Source: an uncultured Burkholderiales bacterium (GTDB lineage: Bacteria; Pseudomonadota; Gammaproteobacteria; Burkholderiales; Burkholderiaceae_C). From it: DNA of 54,765 bases. Position 1 is the first letter of the stretch. Every line of letters begins with the position of its first letter. Below, piece by piece: positions 7,855 to 16,356 of this stretch. The stretch lies in contig CAIQHG010000004.1 of the NCBI GenBank assembly GCA_903871545.1, positions 1 through 54,765 of the forward strand, in the 5' to 3' direction. The translations under genes and the position numbers were made by a program. The notes under the pieces were generated by a model. That model was not told the origin of the DNA, did not search any database, and was given only the letters and a program-made list of their open reading frames with translations.

Positions 7855-8988
7855 TTGTTTTTAGCTGAGTATTTATTTTCTTACCTCACCTTTGCAACAA
7901 GCCACGTAAACCACTCCGCGCTGAAGCGCTCAGGAATAATTATTTTGAATAAACACCAGCCCACCAAATCAAGCCCAAAAGGCATAACTTTAAGACTCGC
8001 ACAACGCTTTACCTGGGCTAAAAATACGCTGTGTTTGCTTTTATGCTCCTGCCTTTTTAGCGGCTACTCAAGCGCGCTGGGGTTGCCCATATTCGTTTTA
8101 AACTCCCTTGATGCATCAATCAGCGTCATTGATCCAGGGGACTGGACTGAGGTCAAAAAAATACCCACAGGCAAAGAACCTCATCACTTATACCTTACAC
8201 CCGATGAGAAATCCATAATTGTTGGAAATGCGGGGAGCAATTCACTCACCTTTATTGATCCAAAAACTGCGGCTGTTCAACGGGTCGTAAAAAACACCTT
8301 AGATCCCTATCAATTGCGGTTTTCACCCGATATGAAGTGGTTTGTAACGGTTGGCAATAGGCTAAACCATATAGACATTTACAGTTGGAACGGTAGCGAT
8401 TTGACTATTGTCAAGCGCATCCCCTCATCTAAAACACCCAGTCATATATGGATTAGCGCAGACAGTCTCACAGCTTATGCAACGATGCAAGACAGCAACG
8501 AATTAGTGGCGGTTGACTTACCCACCCAAACAATTAAGTGGAGGACGAAAACTGGATCATTACCCGCCGATGTATTTGGCACCCCAGATGGTAAAAGCTT
8601 ATTGGTCGGCTTAACCGGAGGACGCGAAGTCCAAGTATTTGATATTACCCAAAATCCAGCACAGTTACGTCTATCTATACCAACCGGTGAAGGTGCTCAT
8701 GCATTCAGAGCTTTGGGGGACTCACAGCACATTTTCGTTAGCAACAGGGTCTCCAATACGATCAGCCTGATAGATTACACGACTTTTAAAGTAGTCAAAG
8801 AGTTCAGCGCACCGGGTGGCCCCGATTGCATGGAGGTCTCTGCGGACCAGAAAAGGATTTACATTTCCTCACGCTGGATTGGACGCATGAGCGTTGTCGA
8901 CATTGCCAGTGGTAAGTTGATACAACAAGTCAAAGTGGGTAAGTCCCCCCACGGTATATGGACCCTTGAGCATGCAAAAAGAATTTAG
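7855..8988 (+). CDS. Secreted YncE/YVTN-type beta-propeller protein
   Basis: A predicted exported beta-propeller of unknown ligand. Repeats with the pattern of VIDP/VVD followed by a set of G-K-x-P-H residues recur about every 40 residues (DASISVIDPGDW, NSLTFIDPKTA, NELVAVDLPTQ, NTISLIDYTT, RMSVVDIASG), as in YncE and YVTN proteins. A hydrophobic stretch with a signal-like end (LCLLLCSCLFSGYSSALG) lies about 60-75 residues into the longest frame. The start is therefore probably downstream of TTG 7855, for example TTG 7943, just before the basic segment preceding that stretch. No SD settles it. The stop overlaps the start of the polysaccharide deacetylase gene, so the two are likely one operon. 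A role in envelope or metal metabolism is possible but unproven. Confidence 0.78.
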   Translation: MFLAEYLFSYLTFATSHVNHSALKRSGIIILNKHQPTKSSPKGITLRLAQRFTWAKNTLCLLLCSCLFSGYSSALGLPIFVLNSLDASISVIDPGDWTEVKKIPTGKEPHHLYLTPDEKSIIVGNAGSNSLTFIDPKTAAVQRVVKNTLDPYQLRFSPDMKWFVTVGNRLNHIDIYSWNGSDLTIVKRIPSSKTPSHIWISADSLTAYATMQDSNELVAVDLPTQTIKWRTKTGSLPADVFGTPDGKSLLVGLTGGREVQVFDITQNPAQLRLSIPTGEGAHAFRALGDSQHIFVSNRVSNTISLIDYTTFKVVKEFSAPGGPDCMEVSADQKRIYISSRWIGRMSVVDIASGKLIQQVKVGKSPHGIWTLEHAKRI

Positions 8989-9913
8989 ACACCCTTGCAA
9001 AGCACGGTTGTGGGTGAGCGTGTTGCTAATACAAAGCACCCTTACCTACTTTGCTTACTGTGCTTACCCCGCTTCCAGTGAGTCAGTCCAAGCGAGTCCT
9101 TTATCCGCTCCCCTTGCTCCAGCAAATACAACTATTAATTCAAACACCACTCCCCTTTCAGATAAGGAAAGCGCACAAGGACAAGCGCCCTTTTGCAAAA
9201 AACCAATCTACCTAACTTTCGATACCGGTCACATGGAGGTGGCCCCACTAATCTCTGATGTTCTGAGAAAAAACAATGTTCGGGTCACCTACTTTGCCGC
9301 TCAAGAGCGCACTAAAACCGGAGACGGGAGTCTAGGAGACACCTGGGCTAGTTGGTGGAGGCGCGAAGCACAGCTGGGCAACACCTTTGCCTCCCACACC
9401 TACGACCACGTTTATTGGAGCTCGGATCTGCCAGGTAACCGCTTCCTCTTTAAACCCAGCTCAGGCCCTTTGAAGGGTCAAACTCTTAACTGGGGTGCAA
9501 ATGAGTACTGCGACGAGCTCAAAAAATCCAACCAAAGGCTCAAAGAGATCACCGGCATAGAGCCGCTTCCTCTTTTTAGGGCTCCAGGGGGAAAGGTCTC
9601 TACTCAGTTACTAAATGCGGCAAAGTCCTGCGGATTTGAACACGTGGACTGGGCGGCGGCTGGGTTCTTGGGGGACGAGCTGAGCAGCAAAGATTTCTCC
9701 AATGCTTTTCTTTTAAGTAAAGCATTAAAAGGCATTCAAACGGGAGACATCTTAATGGCTCATTTGGGTATTTGGTCTAGACAAGATCCTTGGGCTCCAA
9801 CAGACTTAGAGCCCCTGATCACTGGGTTGAAAGAAAGGGGATTTTGCTTTGAGAGCTTAACCAGACACCCGCGGTTTAAAGATTGGATCTCCCTACACCC
9901 CAAGTCGTATTGA
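8972..9913 (+). CDS. Exported polysaccharide deacetylase (NodB fold)
   Basis: Predicted to remove acetyl groups from a cell-surface or wall polysaccharide (carbohydrate esterase family 4). ATG 8972 is preferred over TTG 8966; both overlap the preceding beta-propeller gene. A signal-type hydrophobic segment (LWVSVLLIQSTLTYFAYC) is followed by a Ser/Ala/Pro-rich spacer to about residue 75. NodB motif 1 appears as YLTFDTGH (Asp-Thr in place of the usual Asp-Asp), motif 2 as SHTYDH with both metal-binding His, and motif 3 as FRAPGGK. The first-motif change keeps the catalytic Asp but replaces the metal-ligand Asp, so activity needs checking. Homologous proteins in Burkholderiales are usually annotated simply as polysaccharide deacetylases. 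Tight overlap with the upstream gene suggests a shared transcript. Confidence 0.85.
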   Translation: MQKEFRHPCKARLWVSVLLIQSTLTYFAYCAYPASSESVQASPLSAPLAPANTTINSNTTPLSDKESAQGQAPFCKKPIYLTFDTGHMEVAPLISDVLRKNNVRVTYFAAQERTKTGDGSLGDTWASWWRREAQLGNTFASHTYDHVYWSSDLPGNRFLFKPSSGPLKGQTLNWGANEYCDELKKSNQRLKEITGIEPLPLFRAPGGKVSTQLLNAAKSCGFEHVDWAAAGFLGDELSSKDFSNAFLLSKALKGIQTGDILMAHLGIWSRQDPWAPTDLEPLITGLKERGFCFESLTRHPRFKDWISLHPKSY

Positions 9914-9930
9914 TTGAATGCAGCCCATAA

Positions 9931-9982
9931 GACTCTTATTGGGGACTCTTATTGGGGACTCTTATTGAGGACTCCTCTTAAA
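9931..9982. repeat. 13-bp tandem repeat after deacetylase gene
   Basis: Units GACTCTTATTGGG (9931-9943, 9944-9956) and GACTCTTATTGAG (9957-9969) are followed by a decayed fourth copy. The array starts 17 bp after the deacetylase stop and reaches the stop codon of the small minus-strand ORF. It shares ACTCTTAT and the 13-bp period with the array at 14188-14240. Confidence 0.85.
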
Positions 9983-10136
9983 GACTTCTATTGCTTGGAC
10001 TGCGTATGAGTAGGTCAACGAGGGAATTAATGGTAAGTCCGTATTCGAAAAAAAGGTACCCTGTCATAATAACTAAAGAAATTACATAGATAATTCCAAA
10101 AACACTGAACTCGGCGATCCACTTATCGCTTTCCAT
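9978..10136 (-). CDS. Candidate 52-residue single-span membrane protein
   Basis: No family recognised. The ORF begins at ATG 10136 (MESDKWIAEFSVF) and encodes a short charged N terminus, one clear hydrophobic segment (about residues 10-32, FSVFGIIYVISLVIMTGYLFF) and a polar tail. A GAGGT sequence sits seven bases upstream of the ATG, a better ribosome-binding site than that of the divergent rodZ-like gene. The two start codons overlap in the sequence CATG (10134-10137), so its promoter would have to lie inside the rodZ 5' end. The 3' end runs into a tandem repeat. It could still be a chance ORF opposite rodZ leader DNA; an in-frame extension to 10238 also exists but is less likely. Confidence 0.42.
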   Translation of the reverse strand: MESDKWIAEFSVFGIIYVISLVIMTGYLFFEYGLTINSLVDLLIRSPSNRSL

Positions 10137-11409
10137 GCTATTTACCTCATCGCTTCCCAGTCCTGTAGAGTTGAAAACTTTGCGTGAAAGCGCAAACATA
10201 GATTTGGTTAACCTTGCCAAAAGAACCAGTCTGTCCATTGCACAATTGAATCAACTCGAGCAAGGCGGTGATAACCTGTTTTACTCTCAAGAGATTAAAC
10301 AACAAGCCATAAAGAGAGTTTTAAAGGTTGTTGACCCCTTTGACTCTTACTCCAATGTATTGGGCAGGACTCTCCCCCTGGATCAAGCCTTTGAGGTGAG
10401 TCCAAGCAAAGAGACACAAACCCCTACCCAGGACAAGGATGTGATCGGAGAAATTGTTCGTCTCTCCAGTAAGTCGCGTAACTCCTTTAATCTATTACCC
10501 TCCTCTAGCAACGCAAGAAAGAGTCTTAGTCCAATGGCTTGGGGTGCCATTTGTGTGATGGTAGGAATTCTCGTGCTTTATTGGAGTCCTTGGGACGCTC
10601 CAAGTTCGGAGCAGGTGACGGATGTGCTTTTGCCAGTTTCTCCGGCCCTACTCCCCTCAGCAAACAATCCTTCGCTTTCCTCGGCCCCTTCTCCTTCCCC
10701 CTCCCCTTCCCCAATTACTTCTATGACTGGAGCGCCAAGCAGTGCAACCAATCCCGCACCCACGTCATTAGAGAAGGATAAAGCGGGGGAGCTCACCGCG
10801 AGCGCAGCCCTCGGCATGAGGGCTGCTGGTTTGCGCGCCGCCGAATTAAGTAGCTCTTTAATAGACGCTATGGGTATGGCTGAGGGTAGCAAAAAAAATA
10901 AAAGCGCCGATACAAACAACGCAAGCGCCAATACAAGTTCCAATTCAAGCACCAACTTAAACTCAAACGCAAACCCGGGCTTAAACGAAAAGATAAGCAC
11001 GAGTGCAGAGTCTCTACCTAAACCATCAGGTGGCGCATTGAAAGTACCAGAATCTCAAAATCCGGGTGTTTCAACCGCCGCTAAAACGGGCGAGCAATTC
11101 GTTGCTGACCCCTGTCAACTTCTCACCTCAGACCCGCCCACTGCAACAACCCTTTATCCGACCAAAGCGGGAAACTATGTTTACCTCACCAGCTCAGATG
11201 ATTTTGAAGCTTGTGTGCAAGACGCGCTAGGCAAAAAGACACCTGTACGCTTAAACAAAGACCAGGGTATGAGTGTTTACGGCAAGTCGCCGTGGCAAAT
11301 AGTCAGTCCTAATTTGCAAAAAATTCAAATCTATTTTCAAGGCGCTCGAGTCAACACCGCCCTTATAAGTGGGCAAACAGTACAGTTGGTCGAGCAAAGC
11401 ATTAATTGA
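10135..11409 (+). CDS. rodZ: RodZ-like cell-shape protein
   Basis: RodZ links the MreB cytoskeleton to the wall-synthesis machinery at the inner membrane. Residues 12-60 form a Cro/C1-type helix-turn-helix (LKTLRESANIDLVNLAKRTSLSIAQLNQLEQG). A single membrane segment follows near 139-156 (MAWGAICVMVGILVLYW), then a long Ser/Pro/Asn-rich periplasmic region. The C-terminal 100 residues (DPCQLL to VEQSIN) match the RodZ beta-domain (DUF4115-like: PVRLNKDQGMSVYGKSPWQI). Length 424 is above the usual 300-350 because of the low-complexity spacer, including a PSPSPSPSP run and Asn/Ser repeats. ATG 10135 has no good SD. In related bacteria rodZ precedes ispG; here it converges with an OGT-type gene, so it has been relocated or is a second paralogue. 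Confidence 0.75.
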   Translation: MLFTSSLPSPVELKTLRESANIDLVNLAKRTSLSIAQLNQLEQGGDNLFYSQEIKQQAIKRVLKVVDPFDSYSNVLGRTLPLDQAFEVSPSKETQTPTQDKDVIGEIVRLSSKSRNSFNLLPSSSNARKSLSPMAWGAICVMVGILVLYWSPWDAPSSEQVTDVLLPVSPALLPSANNPSLSSAPSPSPSPSPITSMTGAPSSATNPAPTSLEKDKAGELTASAALGMRAAGLRAAELSSSLIDAMGMAEGSKKNKSADTNNASANTSSNSSTNLNSNANPGLNEKISTSAESLPKPSGGALKVPESQNPGVSTAAKTGEQFVADPCQLLTSDPPTATTLYPTKAGNYVYLTSSDDFEACVQDALGKKTPVRLNKDQGMSVYGKSPWQIVSPNLQKIQIYFQGARVNTALISGQTVQLVEQSIN

Positions 11410-11414
11410 TAATA

Positions 11415-14066
11415 TTAGGATGAATGCTGGGCTGTGTCCTCGCCAAATAGTTTTATTTGTTCGCACTCCAGTCCAGCTCGAGCTCTTTTGACCATTTCCC
11501 TGTAAAGCGCCTCCAAGTTAAATGTAAATTTAGACGTGTTAAAGAGATCAGTCTGACTCTTTTGAGCGTGGAGTTTGGATTTAATTGCTTTCATTTTGTC
11601 CGGATTAAGCCCTAGCCAAACAGCCCTCTCCTCATACTCCTGAAGGGAGTTCGTGATTAGCTCTGTCATACCAAGAGCGGTCAAAAGGCTGGCTGCCATT
11701 CTGCTTGCAAAGGCCTCCCCGGATAGAGTCAACACAGCCAACCCGCTCCAAAGCGCATCACTCGCAGTTGTACCCGCGTTGTAGGGGTAGGTATCAAGGA
11801 ACAAATCAACCTGTGTAAAACGAGCCAAATACAACTGCTGGGATACGCGGTTGGCAAAATAAAGTCTGTTCGGATCAATGCCTCGCATGCCTGCCTCAAA
11901 GCGCAAATTAGCTATGACGTCCTCGGTGTCTGCGTACAGGTACAAAATGCTTGATTCGACTCGTTTTAAGACTCTCATCCACACATCAAATAGGCTGGGC
12001 GTAATCTTGTAATTGGTATTGAAACATCCAAATATAAAATCGTTTTCAGGCAACCCAAGTAAGGCGCGATTTATGGGTTGAGTAGACATTTGCCTCTTTG
12101 AATCATTGGCCTGATAAACAGGCAAATACGCGATTTTTTCTGTATAGAGCTGCGCGCTTTGAGCGGGAATAATGACCTCATCTGCGATCAAATAGTCCAT
12201 ATAGGGGGCTGCCATGGTGCCTAGGTAGCCAATGTAGCTGATCTGAACGGGCGCGCAGCGCATTGCAAAAATTGCTGTTCTGCTGTTTTTCGTAAACCCT
12301 CCTAAATCTACCGCTATATCTATTCCCATTTCTTTAGAGCGTTCAACCACTTCAAAGTCAGACAAATGATGTGACTCAACCCATATGTCAAATGTTTTTT
12401 CTAGTCGTTTCCTCATCTCATCGGGTTGGGTAGGACCAAGCGAGAAAGCCACTATCTCAAATTCGTTCCGGTTATGGTGCTCAAACAAATCGGCCATCAA
12501 ATAGGAGACGGGATGGTCTCGAAAATCCGCTGAGAAATAACCGATCCGAATTTTGTGAATATTTTTAGAGTTTTTGTGGTCTCTTTGCTGATTTGGGGCA
12601 GCTTGGTTGGGGAATTTGCGTTCGCTCCAAATTCGGGCTGCACTTTGTTGCAGCGTTAAAGAGTCGCTCAAAGCCAAGACGGGAAAGGGAGGCGTTGCCT
12701 GCCTATTCAACTCAATATCTTGGAACAGTTCAACCAACTGATCGTCTAGCCCTCTCCAATCACAAATTTGCATCTTTGCGTGGATCAGCAGTCCTTTTAG
12801 GAATGGATAATTTAAAGAAATAGCCAGCGTGTGTTGGTACTCAAGAATTGATTTGGAAAAAAGTTTTAGTTCCCGCAGTACATTGGACTTGTTGTAATAT
12901 GCATCGGCAAAATCGGGACATAAAGCAATTGCTTGATCAAAGAAATCAATAGCGGCTTTCAAGCGCGAAGACTCCAAATTAAGCACACCTAGATTATTGA
13001 AAGCCTGCGCATAAAACGGGTCTATGACAATGGCTCGCTCGTAGTTAGACGCGGCCAATTCAGTTCTAGCGAGAATCCTTAAAACATTTGCTCGGTTGTT
13101 GTAAGCCTGCGCGTAATCCGGACTTAGTTCGATGGCATGGGAATAGTTCTCCAACGCTTGAGCAAACTGTTTCAGCTCTAAATAGGCATTGCCTAAATTG
13201 TTGTAAGCCTGGAAGTAGGACGGTTGCAGCTCAATAGCCTGTGTAAAGCTTTCTACAGCACTTGCTGACTGCTCAAGATCGAGGAACGTATTTCCCCTGT
13301 TGATGAAATGATCCGCTGCCCGGGAATTAAGCTCAATTGCTTTGTTATAAGCAACCAAAGCCTCCTCTAGGCGCTCCAAGTCGCGTAACGCGTTTCCTAA
13401 GTTAAAGAACGCCTCTGCGTAGGTGGGATTTAATTGAACAGCTTTGTAGTAACACTCAAGCGCCAACTGTGGATGAGCAGCGGCTTTGATTGCATTACCC
13501 AGATTATTATAAATTTGAGAGTCAAAGGGGTTGACTTGAAGGGCCAATTTGTAGTTATTTATGGCGCTGTGATGCTGGCCCTTGGCACTTAAAGCAAACG
13601 CACGATTAACAAGCGCCGGGGCAAGGGCAGGCTCTAAAGCCAAACTGTTGTCGTAAGCTTTTATTGCCTTATCCAACTGGGAATCGGCTTGATAGGCATT
13701 ACCCAAATTCATAAACGTATTTGCATCATCTCCTTTTAAATTTATTGCTTTTAAATACTGCTCAATAGCCAAATTGAATTGACCTAACTCTTTGAGAGCA
13801 ATACCGTAATTATTTAATGCCCCAGGTTGGTTTGGACTTAGTTTGAGAGACTTCTCTATGAGCTCACCCGCCATCTCCCAGTTACTGCTTTGAATTTCAA
13901 TGACCCCTAGCAAGTGCAGTGCATCAATATGTTGAGGATTCATTCGCAGTAGACTTTTGTAGCAGGATCTGGCTGCGTCAAAGTCTGCGTTTGCGTGCGC
14001 GGTCATCGCTTTTTCCAACAAGCTGACGGAAGAATCAGTAAGTTGTTTTTTTTTAGATGACTCCAT
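11415..14066 (-). CDS. TPR protein with O-GlcNAc transferase (GT41) domain
   Basis: Predicted to transfer a sugar from a UDP-sugar to protein Ser/Thr in the cytosol, like SPINDLY/OGT. Residues 15 to about 430 hold roughly 12-13 tetratricopeptide repeats (recurring A.NNLGNA and P.YAQAYNN signatures). The catalytic half starts near IRIGYFSADFRDHPVSYL and contains IDIAVDLGGFTKNSR, IGYLGTMAAPYMDYLIAD, FGCFNTNYKITPSLF and the LFLDTYPYNAGTTASDALWSGLAVLTLSGEAFASR block, all standard for GT41. Length 883 is normal for bacterial OGT-like proteins. It ends 5 bp from the rodZ-like stop (convergent). Bacterial members modify flagellin or adhesins, or are of unknown target. No obvious partner protein or flagellin lies nearby. 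Confidence 0.88.
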   Translation of the reverse strand: MESSKKKQLTDSSVSLLEKAMTAHANADFDAARSCYKSLLRMNPQHIDALHLLGVIEIQSSNWEMAGELIEKSLKLSPNQPGALNNYGIALKELGQFNLAIEQYLKAINLKGDDANTFMNLGNAYQADSQLDKAIKAYDNSLALEPALAPALVNRAFALSAKGQHHSAINNYKLALQVNPFDSQIYNNLGNAIKAAAHPQLALECYYKAVQLNPTYAEAFFNLGNALRDLERLEEALVAYNKAIELNSRAADHFINRGNTFLDLEQSASAVESFTQAIELQPSYFQAYNNLGNAYLELKQFAQALENYSHAIELSPDYAQAYNNRANVLRILARTELAASNYERAIVIDPFYAQAFNNLGVLNLESSRLKAAIDFFDQAIALCPDFADAYYNKSNVLRELKLFSKSILEYQHTLAISLNYPFLKGLLIHAKMQICDWRGLDDQLVELFQDIELNRQATPPFPVLALSDSLTLQQSAARIWSERKFPNQAAPNQQRDHKNSKNIHKIRIGYFSADFRDHPVSYLMADLFEHHNRNEFEIVAFSLGPTQPDEMRKRLEKTFDIWVESHHLSDFEVVERSKEMGIDIAVDLGGFTKNSRTAIFAMRCAPVQISYIGYLGTMAAPYMDYLIADEVIIPAQSAQLYTEKIAYLPVYQANDSKRQMSTQPINRALLGLPENDFIFGCFNTNYKITPSLFDVWMRVLKRVESSILYLYADTEDVIANLRFEAGMRGIDPNRLYFANRVSQQLYLARFTQVDLFLDTYPYNAGTTASDALWSGLAVLTLSGEAFASRMAASLLTALGMTELITNSLQEYEERAVWLGLNPDKMKAIKSKLHAQKSQTDLFNTSKFTFNLEALYREMVKRARAGLECEQIKLFGEDTAQHSS

Positions 14067-14619
14067 GCGGGGGAAAAGATGATTTATTAAATGAAAATTG
14101 TATCTAGTGATCAGGCCGTTTTTAGGTAAAGATCAGTGGGTTAAACCTCTTAAATCTAGACCATTGGTCTTATTGAATATTCTTATTCCTTACTCTTATG
14201 CCTTACTCTTATGCCTTAATCTTATGCCTTAATTTTTCTTTGACCCACCCATTTTCACTGAAAAATACAAAAGTCAAAATTCAAAAGTCAAAATTTAACG
14301 CTCACTCATCACCTAAGTTTTAATTAAAAAACCCTATTTTATGGGGAACACAAGCCCACACACATAAATTTAAACAGCCACACAAGAGGCATTTAATAGT
14401 AATCTCTAATCATTAGCCTCAGTCTCATAAATATCATATGCCTTGGGCCTATGAAATCAGGGCCAATCAACAATATTTTTTTACAAACTATCCACTGAAA
14501 AACAAAAAAAATTGGCTGTGCTTAATAAATTCAAACCCCATATTTTCAGGATCCTGATATCAAATAATTGGACTTGAAAGTTCAGCAACCCAATATTGGG
14601 CTAAAATGCAACCTTTACT
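14067..14619. other. Gene-free AT-rich spacer
   Basis: Between the divergent OGT-type gene and tRNA-Leu there is 553 bp without a convincing ORF. It holds a 13-bp tandem repeat (14188-14240) and the promoters expected for both genes. I saw no other structure. Confidence 0.6.
14188..14240. repeat. 13-bp tandem repeat, 3 copies plus remnant
   Basis: Units CCTTACTCTTATG (14188-14200, 14201-14213) and CCTTAATCTTATG (14214-14226) precede a partial fourth copy. Period and the ACTCTTAT core match the array at 9931-9982, so the two arrays bracket the rodZ/OGT pair. Confidence 0.85.
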
Positions 14620-14713
14620 GCCCGAGTGGTGAAATTGGTAGACACAGCGGACTTAAAATCCGCCGCTTTCGTTAATAGCGGGCGTACCGGTTCGATTCCG
14701 GTCTCGGGCACCA
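14620..14713 (+). tRNA. tRNA-Leu (anticodon TAA)
   Basis: Acceptor arm GCCCGAG pairs with CTCGGGC, followed by discriminator A and encoded CCA (14711-14713). The anticodon stem GCGGA/TCCGC closes loop CTTAAAA, giving TAA. A long variable arm (CGCT...AGCG) and the T arm CCGGTTCGATTCCGG are present. The 3' half and downstream flank recur in decayed form at 16858. Confidence 0.95.
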
Positions 14714-14910
14714 AGCAGCCATGCGCCTTCCAGGAGGCCACCTTCATCTGGACTGCTTATTTGTGCCCCTTTTGGCGTTGCACAATCCTTGCACAAATTT
14801 TTAGCACGACCTAGATTTTCTCAATCAATAAAGTTATTTTTTGAGTCAGTATAAGCTTTCTACGAAATCAATAAATTGCTATAAAAGCTATGGTAGATTG
14901 CAAATTCAAA

Positions 14911-15309
14911 CTATTTAATTAACTTTTCTTGAGCTTTTTTTAAAGCATTTTGCACTGTTTCGACAAGCTCATCGTTATCCCACGGTTTACTCACTACTTT
15001 AAAAATATGCTCTTTTTTTAAATTAACAGAGTCATCCAAAATCATGGTTGTGCCAGTTAACATGATAAGCGCAATAAGGGGGTGATCAGCGTGTATTCGC
15101 TTCAAAAGCTCTCCCCCGTTCATGACAGGCATAAGGTAATCTGATAAGACCAGGTCAACGTGGTTCGAATTTATCAACTCAAGCGCAATTTGACCGTTTT
15201 CGGCGGTCAACAATTGGTATCCTAAGCGCATGAAAAGCCTACGAAGTGATGAAAGTATGTTGGGCTCATCATCTACTAAAAGTAGAACTGTATCTTCAAT
15301 ATTTTTCAT
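14911..15309 (-). CDS. Receiver-only response regulator
   Basis: A single REC domain of 132 residues with no output domain, acting probably as a phosphorylation-dependent switch or phosphate sink. Acidic pocket D13-D14 (LVDDEPNIL), phospho-acceptor D57 (LSDYLMP), T85 (MLTGTT) and K108 (VSKPWDNDEL) are all present, so it should be phosphorylated. The sequence DDEPNILSSLRRLFMRLGY is close to the receivers of the two HD-GYP regulators at 33092 and 36224, which also share the SKPW/TKPW ending, so it is probably a relative that lost or never had the HD-GYP output. No histidine kinase is adjacent. It sits in the tRNA-Leu islet and is more AT-rich than the core genes. An upstream promoter is plausible in the AT-rich DNA before 15309. 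Confidence 0.88.
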   Translation of the reverse strand: MKNIEDTVLLLVDDEPNILSSLRRLFMRLGYQLLTAENGQIALELINSNHVDLVLSDYLMPVMNGGELLKRIHADHPLIALIMLTGTTMILDDSVNLKKEHIFKVVSKPWDNDELVETVQNALKKAQEKLIK

Positions 15310-15507
15310 GTAACCTCATTGAGTTTTGAACAACGTTGAATCAAAACTATTTCAATTAATTCAATATTTTTTTATTCTTTACTCATCATTCTTAGTGCAT
15401 TAACTCCCAATAAAGTGGAACCAAGAATAGCTTGTTTGAAAATAAAAGTATCAAAAACAGTATTAATAAAATAAAAAAGTATTGACAAGCCAATTTTACT
15501 CTAAAGC

Positions 15508-15544
15508 ACCAATCACTCAGTAATTTGAATACGAGGTGATTGGT
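15508..15544. terminator. Hairpin between carbonic anhydrase and regulator
   Basis: ACCAATCAC (15508-15516) and GTGATTGGT (15536-15544) form a perfect 9-bp stem around a 19-base loop. It lies 37 bp past the carbonic anhydrase stop, as a terminator or mRNA-stabilising hairpin would. There is no strong T-run, so termination is inferred. Confidence 0.45.
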
Positions 15545-15580
15545 ACATTTAGATTTAAAAATGAATTAGGGTCGATTCAA

Positions 15581-16306
15581 TTAATTTGCTTCTTGTACTT
15601 TGCGCCCGTTCAAAGGTTGGACAGACCTAGCATTCATTTTAAAAATTTTCTGAAACGATGCTATTTGACCTTTTGATAATTCAACTGGCGTTTTGAGGAC
15701 TTGCCATGCCACGCTTTCGCTGCAAGGTGGCGTAGTCAAAGAACCTGTGAACGCATAGTATCCTAAATTAGCTGGTAATATTTTAGTTACATCAAAAGCT
15801 GCAGGCAGAGCTTTTGAGCCTTCAGTTTCTGGCATGTTAGCAAATACATCTTTCAATGCTGCGTTTTCTTTCCCTTCTTTTAATAAGACTGCTATAACTG
15901 CTAAGTTTCCTGCGTCATTTTTATGAACTAAATGCGCAACCATTGCGTAATTTGCGCCGTTTATTTTTTCTTCACTTGGCGTGTGAAAGTGAAACTGCAC
16001 CAAGCTGAAGCTTCCACTAGGTACAGAAGCAGTTCCTGCATCTTTTAAATTAATCTGAATGGTGTGTCCATTATTGACAACTTCACCAGAAGCAGCGTTA
16101 TAAGAAGTCTTGATCGGACTTAGGGAAGCTTTTTCAACAGATGACGTCTTGATATCAATTGGAGATTGATTTTGTCCAATCTTACAAGTTTTGAAATCCT
16201 CGGCCAAGTCTCCCCATTTCGCCACTTCGCTGTAATCCCAGTGTGCAGCAGCACCCGCAAAAGATGAAATGCTAATCATTGACGCTATCAGAAAAATCTT
16301 CTTCAT
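15581..16306 (-). CDS. Periplasmic alpha-carbonic anhydrase
   Basis: Interconverts CO2 and bicarbonate in the periplasm. A signal peptide (MKKIFLIASMISISSFAGAAA) precedes mature AHWDYS. Zinc ligands are H106 and H108 in the QFHFHTPSEE motif and H125 in AHLVH. C41 (KTCKIGQNQSPIDI) and the Cys of TTPPCSE can form the conserved disulfide. NQSPIDI and LTTPPCSE are alpha-class hallmarks, and 241 residues is the normal bacterial length. It is isolated from other metabolic genes and lies in the AT-rich tRNA-Leu islet, with codon and base use leaning to AT, consistent with acquisition. A dyad at 16340-16356 lies just upstream. Confidence in the enzyme class is high; the physiological need is unknown. 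Confidence 0.95.
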   Translation of the reverse strand: MKKIFLIASMISISSFAGAAAHWDYSEVAKWGDLAEDFKTCKIGQNQSPIDIKTSSVEKASLSPIKTSYNAASGEVVNNGHTIQINLKDAGTASVPSGSFSLVQFHFHTPSEEKINGANYAMVAHLVHKNDAGNLAVIAVLLKEGKENAALKDVFANMPETEGSKALPAAFDVTKILPANLGYYAFTGSLTTPPCSESVAWQVLKTPVELSKGQIASFQKIFKMNARSVQPLNGRKVQEAN

Positions 16307-16339
16307 TTTTGTTTCCTTGTTAAATTTTTAAAACCATTT

Positions 16340-16356
16340 ATTATGTTTTACATAAT
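16340..16356. promoter_or_regulatory. Candidate operator upstream of carbonic anhydrase
   Basis: ATTATGT-TTT-ACATAAT is a perfect 7+3+7 dyad 34-50 bp upstream of the carbonic anhydrase ATG, where a promoter should be. It could bind a dimeric regulator; a chance dyad in AT-rich DNA is possible. Confidence 0.35.

Noticed and set aside
10578..11000. 140-residue minus ORF opposite rodZ
   Set aside because: Its Leu/Val/Gly/Glu runs mirror the Ser/Pro/Asn-rich rodZ spacer.
14626..14814. 62-residue ORF starting in tRNA-Leu
   Set aside because: It lies over a functional tRNA gene and its flank.
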